Source: Letharia columbiana (lineage: Eukaryota > Ascomycota > Lecanoromycetes > Lecanorales > Parmeliaceae). Taken from it: a DNA stretch of 64,000 bases. The stretch lies in the NCBI RefSeq assembly GCF_014066305.1, contig NW_023501039.1, positions 558,001-622,000 of the forward strand. The letters run 5' to 3'. Shown here piece by piece: positions 57,762-64,000 of the stretch; the first letter of the stretch is position 1; each line of letters opens with the position of its first letter. A program made the position numbers and the translations under genes. The notes under the pieces are model-generated. The model searched no databases. It was not told the origin of the DNA and saw only the letters and a list, made by a program, of their open reading frames with translations.

Positions 57762-58470
57762 ATGCGCCCCTCTGCCCCGCGCCCCCTCGTCGCCGGTCCT
57801 TCAACCGGCCCCGAACGACCCTTCCCGATCCGCCTCTCAGGACCCATAGTAAAGGGCTTCGGACGTGGTAGCGCAGATCTAGGGATACCGACGGCGAATA
57901 TACCGTTGGCGGGGCTGAGCGTTGGGGGAAATGAGGATGTCGAGAGCGGAGTTTATTACGGGTGGGCGGGTGTGGACATTGATGATACAGGGTTGAGGAA
58001 GGAGAGGGGGGGGAAAGGAGAGGGAGGAGGATCAGGAGGAGGAGTGTGGGAAATGGTGATGAGTATTGGGTGGAATCCTTACTATAAGAATGAGGTTAGG
58101 AGTGTGGTATGTACCTCCTGGCTACGTATTTTTCCACGCATGCTCTGCTGTAGAAAGAAAGAAAGAAAGAAAGAAAACGGTTGAAGCTGATGGAGGGCAT
58201 CATGCTGATCTGTTATGGTAATCCAAGGAAGTCCACATCATGCACGCTTTCCACCATGACTTCTACGGCGCGCGGATGAATCTGCTGATTTGTGGGTTTA
58301 TACGGCCAGAGTATGATTATGTGAGTAAGGAGAGTTTAATAGAGGATATCAATGTGGATATTGAAGTTGCAAAGAGAAGTCTGGAGAGGGAGCTTTATCT
58401 AAAGTTAAAAGGGGAGAAGTATCTGTTGGAGTTTGGGGTTGAAGGGCATGAGAATGCGGTGGCGAGCTGA
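57762..58470 (+). CDS. FMN1: riboflavin kinase
   Basis: Exons 57762-58106 and 58228-58470, giving 195 aa. Conserved flavokinase segments: [24 protein letters not shown] (with the PTAN nucleotide-binding motif), [45 protein letters not shown] and [11 protein letters not shown]. It phosphorylates riboflavin to FMN. A Gly/Lys/Arg-rich insertion (about residues 82-98) is common in fungal versions. The 121 bp intron contains an AAAG microsatellite near 58152-58172. Confidence 0.95.
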
Positions 58471-58804
58471 GTGATGTATGGATGTTGGGTTTTTGAGTGT
58501 GGGTACAGACACATTGGAAGATTCATGAAGCGTGGTGTCAAGCTGGGTAGTCGCACGAAGATATGGGATAGAGATAGAGGATAAAGCAACGGACGCGTGT
58601 ACTATGAAGGATATTCTGCTGTTCACAAAGACATTGTCAGGTGCGTTTCAGTATAAGTGAATGCGTTATTGACGTCTAATCTGTGGGATATGTACAGCTG
58701 TGCTGTCATAATTCATGCCAAAGTGCTAGCCAGCACCAAGCGATTGGGCGTCCATGCCATTCGATTTTCCCAATGGACAAAAGAAAGCAAACGTCGTAGT
58801 CTCA
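58471..58804. other. intergenic, convergent 3' ends
   Basis: 334 bp between the FMN1 and ERT1 stop codons; nothing supported. Confidence 0.5.
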
Positions 58805-60981
58805 TCATATGCAAGGAAGGACATTCATAACGAACAACATAGGAATACCGAAGACATCCCGCTTCACTGACCAGCAGAGCATGCATTCGACTTTGCCATC
58901 ATCATCTCCAATTTGGGTCATACCGGCATTCCCATCTTTTCCAGACCGTGTAGCATCCCTCTGCCGCTTCAGCCGTGATCCAGCTTCGCTGTCCAATGTC
59001 TTGTCAAGCTCAGCATCCCTCGCTGTCTTGTACTTCAAAAGCTTGCACGGTGTGGTCACGCTCCCCCTAGAATCTCCAAAAGCTAAATGAGAGTAGTCAT
59101 CAAAGAAATCGCACGCGCTCTCGTCATCCAACAATTCCACTATAGACACCGGGTTCTGCCGAGATTCGTCGAGGGCATCAGGTCTCGAACTATCTGACAC
59201 TCGAGGAGTGATGTTATCGCGAGAAATTGCAGTTCCCATACCGGAAGGACCAGAAGTGTCACCCCCCTTGTTCACGTTGAGGTTGGGCTCCCTGCCCAAG
59301 AGGACAGCTTTCCTCCAACCAGTAAGAACACTAAAACCTTCACCCACCGCTACCACTTCTCCAGTGCGTCGACAAATTATTGTGGGAGTGCCGGTTGCAC
59401 TCAAAAAATCGTCATATTCTAGTAGTGTTCGCTGAAGGCACTTTTCCATGAAGACTCGGTCATCGTCATCCAACTTCGTAAGAGATGAGATGAAAGAAGG
59501 ACGAATGGAAGCGAGTGCCTTGGCAATCCGAGCCGTCTTAGACGGGGAAAACCGCTTGCGGATCAATGCCATCAAATCGTGGAAAGCCTTGGTGTAAGAA
59601 TAAGGCTCCGTCACGGCATTGTAGATCATTGAGGGTTTCCGGTGGCGGCGATTGGAAGTCGAAGGCTGAGTTTGGATAGAAGAAGGTATCGTTGCCGTTT
59701 GGACAGTCGGCGTTGAGGGTGAGGCCTGAGAACTGTTCTGCTGTTGCTGCGAAGAGGTCATTGGCCGGAGTGTTTCTCGGAGCTGTGCCTGACGAGATGG
59801 GTTAATATTAGTGTACATACTCTTGACGGACGGACTCTCGTCGATACCCGCCGTCATACCTTGCGGACTGGACCCGGAAAATGATGGACTGGGATAGTTG
59901 TTATAGGCGCCAATCGGGTAGCCAGTAGGCTCTTCCTGCTTTACCAACCCATCCAGTGAGTCCTCGTCTTGTCCCCTCAAGTTGAAAGGATCGGCTTCTT
60001 CTCGTGAGCTAGGTCGAGAATTGTGTATGACCTGGTCTTGAGGGTAGCCGTAGGGTTGGGCGGCCGATCCGTAGCCTGGGGTATTAACACCTGGCACAAA
60101 GTTGGCGTCATCACTAGGATTGAGAGTCCCCGTGCTTTCGCTTGGAGGAGTGTCTGCCATACCAGAAGTGAGGTGAGTTATGTATGCTAACTCCCCATAC
60201 CCGTATTGATTCGCAAAAGAGTTTTCCTCTGTGTTCGGATTGGGATAGAATTCACCGACAGAGAGGTCTTGATTCGGATTGGAGAAACCGAGGGTGTTTG
60301 GCTGCTGCACAGTACGACTGTAATCTGGCAAGATCGGTTGTTGATGAGGGCCGAGAGGATATGATTGTCCCATTGACATCTGCTGGCTAGAGTAGGGTTG
60401 GAAAGGCATCTGGTTCTGCTGACCGTGCGTTACGAACAATGGGTAGGTTGGGTTTTGGCTGGCATAGAGGCTACCTACTCCCGGACTGGGGAAACTTGAC
60501 CTGGGAAATGGCGGGCCACCATGCCAGTCATTAGGAAAGTTGGCAAAGTGACTGTCTTTGACTTGATCCTGGCCTGGAGTTAGATCCTCGTCTGGAGCAT
60601 CTGCCAAGTACTTTGCCTTCTTCCTCTTTCCGTCCTTGCAAATCTTCTTGTCGCCACACCTCTCGCAAGGCCGCTTGTCACCTGTCAAGCATAAGCGTCA
60701 AAGTCGAGGACCATGGTGGCAAGTGGTAGAAGGGACTTACTGCAGGTCAGATGAGCACGTTGACAATTCTCGCAGGCCCGACGAGCTTTTTTCCTCTTGA
60801 CCCTGTTGGGATCTTTGCTGGCAGCCTTTTTCACCTTGTCATCGTTCGGCTTACGGGCTGACAAATCGCCTTTAGAATCGGTGGTAGGTGTGCGCATGTC
60901 GTCTGAGTCTTGACTGTCACTATCGTCTGATGACTCCGACTGCGATCTTGAGGAAGCATTCTCATCTCGGTCCAAGGCCAT
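58805..60981 (-). CDS. ERT1: Zn2Cys6 + PAS regulator, AcuK/Ert1 family
   Basis: Exons leftward: 60981-60741 and 60681-58805, giving 705 aa. The zinc cluster ACENCQRAHLTCSDKRPCERC is split by the 59 bp intron between its third and fourth Cys. A long Gln/Ser/Pro-rich region follows, then YNAVTEPYSYTKAFHDLM and a PAS-like domain (IICRRTGEVVAVGEGFSVLTGW), and the invariant C-terminus GIPMLFVMNVLPCI. This is the AcuK/Ert1 layout: a nuclear activator of gluconeogenic genes and respiratory metabolism. The usual partner AcuM is not in this window. A 1.5 kb region upstream without genes fits a regulator under its own complex control. Confidence 0.93.
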
Positions 60982-62517
60982 GATATATAGCTAGCTCACG
61001 CGGCTACCAAAAGGCGCCAATGCGGTACGATGCCAGAGGTCCAGATAGCCTGGTTCATGCATGCAAGTCTAATGCTATTTCCCGTGCAAGTGGAGCCTGG
61101 CTGTGCAATAACCCAACGCCCTCCTCTACCTTCACCAATAGCACGACGAGAACAAGTCTTCCTGCGGCCTAGTCACCCTTTCCAAGCTGCAGAGTCCCAA
61201 GAAGCCAATCAGTTCCTGACGACTTGCGTAATACCGTGCACCGTTGACGGCGCACGTGAGAGAGAAAACAGTGTCCACGTAGCCTACTACCGCAGGAGGC
61301 AGTGCAGATTGGAAGAAGGAAGCTCTGCCGATATTTTCAACGAGATCTACTTGGGGTGCCTGGGGACAGCCTCAAATTCGAAATTGAGGGGATATCCCTT
61401 GTCCAGTTGCGAGAGAGCGAGCGACCGGATAGCTGCAGATACGTTGGGACGCCTTGTTTTGCTGGACCTTGGAGATTGGATGGACGGACGCAGGATTCCC
61501 TCTGATGCAAGGCTTGTCGTGTAAAGTTGTAGGACGACTTGATGTGCTGGATCGGATATTTGGAGCCGTATTTGATTTCTACGTCGGTGATGGTATCGTA
61601 GTAATTCGGATGAGAATCCTACGACTGAGATGGTGGACTGGGAGGGTAGTATTCTTATCGTCTCCGAATTGAAGTGGAATGATGATGATGATTAGGCTTA
61701 ATGTATTATTGTGATGGAGCAGGTCATCATGATCATAATTACCATCCCATGCAGCAAGGTGCTACTCTCATGTCATGTCATGTAGCAGCAGTAAGCGGTC
61801 AGTCTCTGATGAACTTGGGTTCACGGTGTTCATTGGGCAGGTGGCACTAAAACTGCTAAAGCGGCACCTAGGATTTGGTGGCCGCTTGCCCGCACGGAAA
61901 AATTGCTTTGTCCTCCCATCCATTGGCTCCCTTCGTCGTCATGCTTCATTATTCTCAATTTTGGAAATTCTAACTTGCGCACTATTGCAGGACGCTACTG
62001 CTAGTTACCTAAGCTCCTAAGGTACCCTCTTACCTCACCCACACCAAATCCCTGCTTTTTATTCTCTGGAAAACCCACAGCTCTGGTTCGCCAGCGTGCT
62101 TGCATGCCTTGGGTCAAAGGGCGATCATGCGCTGCAAAGAAATCAAAGCAACAACATGGCACAAGATGCGTCGTTGGCTCAAGCTAATGCACAGAAGCCT
62201 TCTTGAACAAATATTGCCAAGCTGATCTCATGACCTCGATGTGTCCGTACCCTCGTACTTTGAGCTTGAATGACGATCATGTACAGCTGGAACAAGGCTA
62301 CCAACCATCGGGTGTGGGTGATACGGCTCCTTGTTGGTCTGAGATTTGACAATTCCAGCTCGATACTCATACATCATGCAGGTATGCCTGGAAATACGGA
62401 GTAGGGCACTGGCTTTATCATTCCTTCCCACACGCCATCGTGATCATCGTTTTTAGCTATAATTAAAGACTAGAATCATGTACGGCTATCTCCCAGAAGC
62501 GAATCGCGAATTACCCC
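60982..62517. promoter_or_regulatory. 1.5 kb upstream region, no gene seen
   Basis: Between the ERT1 start and the 3' end of the drug transporter. An open frame at 61030-61524 (plus) has no features. Small repeats GATGATGAT (61680-61692) and CATGTCATGTCATGT (about 61770-61785). Confidence 0.45.
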
Positions 62518-64000
62518 CTAAGATGGGGGAATCAGTTTGACTCCTTTGAGGTAGAAAATTCAGGTAACAAAACAAGATTGGAAGCACTGTGAGTATGCTC
62601 CCGAGACATGTCTCGGGACTCAACCATGATATTGATTGGAAGGGAATTCCGAAAAGTGTACTCACGTATCCTTCGGCCGAACCTAAAAAACAGATATCTG
62701 GTTTGACCAATCAATATATGCCCAAGCCGCCAAGTAGAGAAAATGTGACAGCTGTTGCATCGACGTACGGGAAAGGTGCCATGATAACCGTAAGGCCCGC
62801 CAACAAGGTAGTTGCCCACTAACGTGAAGTTCGTCAGTGGAAAAGCTTTGGTCAGAACTGCTCCCTGCATTACCTGATACCCTAATTTGTTGTACACTAT
62901 CAAACATTTGTTAGCCTGTCACTGTCACACCTGGCGGATACCGCGTCAGACGTGGAACTCTAGATAATCTTACTTTGATCACCAAACAGTGGAAACGCTG
63001 CAGCGAAGCTCGAGCGAGCAAAGCTGTTTGCCGCCAAGGCAGAGGCGGCATATAGAGGATATGCATCCACCAGAAATGTGAAGATTCCTGAAAATGTAAG
63101 TAGCATGCTGATACTCGTTCAGTAGCTATTCATTGAAGTCAAGGACAATCCGCAGCGACTCACCCGGCTGCAAAGATAGCACTTCCTATGATCGGCACTG
63201 GGTAGAAGTTTAGCTTAGCTCAGGCAACTCCTCTTGTTCCTCCTCACCTATCCAATGTACGGAGGCATACGTGGTCCAGGCAAACCTGCACCGAGGTCAG
63301 CTCGCGATTTGCGATTTGAAATACGGCAATAGATGATGCGCACCAGAATAAGCCAATTGGCACGAGTATCCCTCCTGCAATCGCTGGTGGCAGACGGTAC
63401 TCGGGTTCTGAACCCCCAGACTCTCCATCTTCCTCTTCTTTTTTCCGGAGTAGCCTAAGATAATTGTTGTGCCACAGCGGGTCCGTTCCTATTGCAACCA
63501 ATTGGCCTACCAAAAGGCCCGTGAAACTCAGGCCGACTTGCCACAGCTCAAATCCATGATTGTTCGTGAATACGATTTCGAAAGCGCCAAAGAAGAGATA
63601 GAGGACCCCCAACAATATCGCGGAGAACAGGCAAAGATTCAGGACCATAGGCTCTAGGGTAAGCAACAAAAATGGCCGATAACAGGACCGCAAAATAGTC
63701 TGCAAGATCGAGCGTTGCATAATCTCGATTGGCGCTTTCCATCTCTCATCGCCAGTCTCTTTCCGTAGCTTCGCAGCCTTATGACGAAGAAGGACGGGAT
63801 GATAGGTCTCGGGCACACCTAATACGATCAAGCCAAGCATCAGCGCGGACCAGATGATGAGCACATAGAAAGTCCACCGCCTGATCTGTTAGCCTTTATT
63901 CTATAGTTTGCCTGTTTGACTCACCAGGTAGTGTACTGATTGATGAAGCCTGCGATAATGGGACCCACTGGCGGCCCGATGAACGGAGAGGCCGTGAAGA
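62518..64000 (-). CDS. DHA1-type MFS drug/polyamine transporter, partial
   Basis: Cut by the window edge; nine exons visible leftward: 64000-63925, 63880-63344, 63285-63248, 63197-63164, 63107-62974, 62896-62874, 62818-62769, 62697-62666 and 62543-62518. Splicing rebuilds DHA1 signatures: SPFIGPPVGPIIAGFINQY, VPETYHPVLLRHKA, GLFWFAWTTYASVHWIVP, GIFTFLVDAYPLYAASALAAN and ANSFARSSFAAAFPLFG, then MYNKLGYQWATTLLAGLTV. It should export drugs, polyamines or small toxins across the plasma membrane. Introns are many and exons small (23-50 bp) toward the end. The last intron is optional: reading through gives a 45-residue tail instead of the short VKLIPPS end. The acceptor at 63108 was chosen because it restores the frame. 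Confidence 0.82.
62544..62665 (-). repeat. intron with introner-like palindromic core
   Basis: 122 bp terminal intron of the transporter with a perfect 20-bp palindrome (62599-62618, TCCCGAGACATGTCTCGGGA). About 30 bases around it, starting TTGAGTC and ending GGGAG...ACTC, match the core of the intron at 17146-17292. The ends are different. Confidence 0.55.

Noticed and set aside
58152..58172. AAAG microsatellite
   Set aside because: Simple repeat within an FMN1 intron; common and not informative alone.
61030..61524. 164-codon plus-strand frame upstream of ERT1
   Set aside because: No recognisable family, no splice signals, overlaps the expected promoter and leader.

Overview
The window reads as nuclear DNA of a filamentous ascomycete (Pezizomycotina). 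Genes are compact and lie on both strands, about one per 2.2 kb. Most are split by 45-80 bp introns with GTAAGT-like donors and CTAAC/CTGAC branch sites. The content is typical of the group: a C2H2 regulator, an AcuK/Ert1-type Zn2Cys6-PAS regulator, a P450, sugar and drug MFS transporters, F-box proteins and a Mid2-like sensor. Class-level placement (Leotiomycetes or Dothideomycetes are my guesses) is inference. I rebuilt the spliced models by hand from splice signals, frame continuity and family resemblance. 28 protein genes are supported. I see no rRNA, tRNA, CRISPR array or intact transposon.

Layout. 0-11 kb: a GTPBP1-like GTPase, a five-exon C2H2 protein with a 3 kb leader region, and a sugar porter with two repeat-derived introns. 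11-16 kb: housekeeping genes PKR1, SMD1, MTQ2 and SDH7, plus a small Cys-containing orphan. 16-33 kb: a large F-box protein, a membrane-anchored fucose-lectin-like protein, divergent DUG2 and TASP1-like genes, a short F-box protein, ALB1-like, and a secreted M35-like zinc protease. 33-46 kb: a gene-poor stretch, then a P450, an Old Yellow Enzyme relative, a secreted orphan, a BTB protein and a Mid2-like sensor. 46-64 kb: a protein joining a fungal STAND-type N-terminus and ubiquitin-like domain to two PHD fingers, then MAM3, a four-pass membrane protein, a NIF3 C-terminal-domain protein, DHR2, FMN1, ERT1/acuK and a DHA1 drug transporter cut by the window edge.

The genes form no single pathway. 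Housekeeping themes are ribosome biogenesis (DHR2, ALB1), splicing (SMD1), translation termination (MTQ2), mitochondrial and flavin metabolism (SDH7, FMN1), V-ATPase assembly (PKR1) and glutathione breakdown (DUG2).

The most interesting signal is a family of related introns. Introns at 8366-8512, 8752-8913 and 17146-17292 lie in two unrelated genes yet resemble each other end to end, about 150 bp with a self-complementary core. Introns at 62544-62665 and 56289-56515 share only the core. They look like introner-like elements, introns spreading as repeats. Second is the 46.3-48.4 kb STAND-N/ubiquitin-like/double-PHD fusion.
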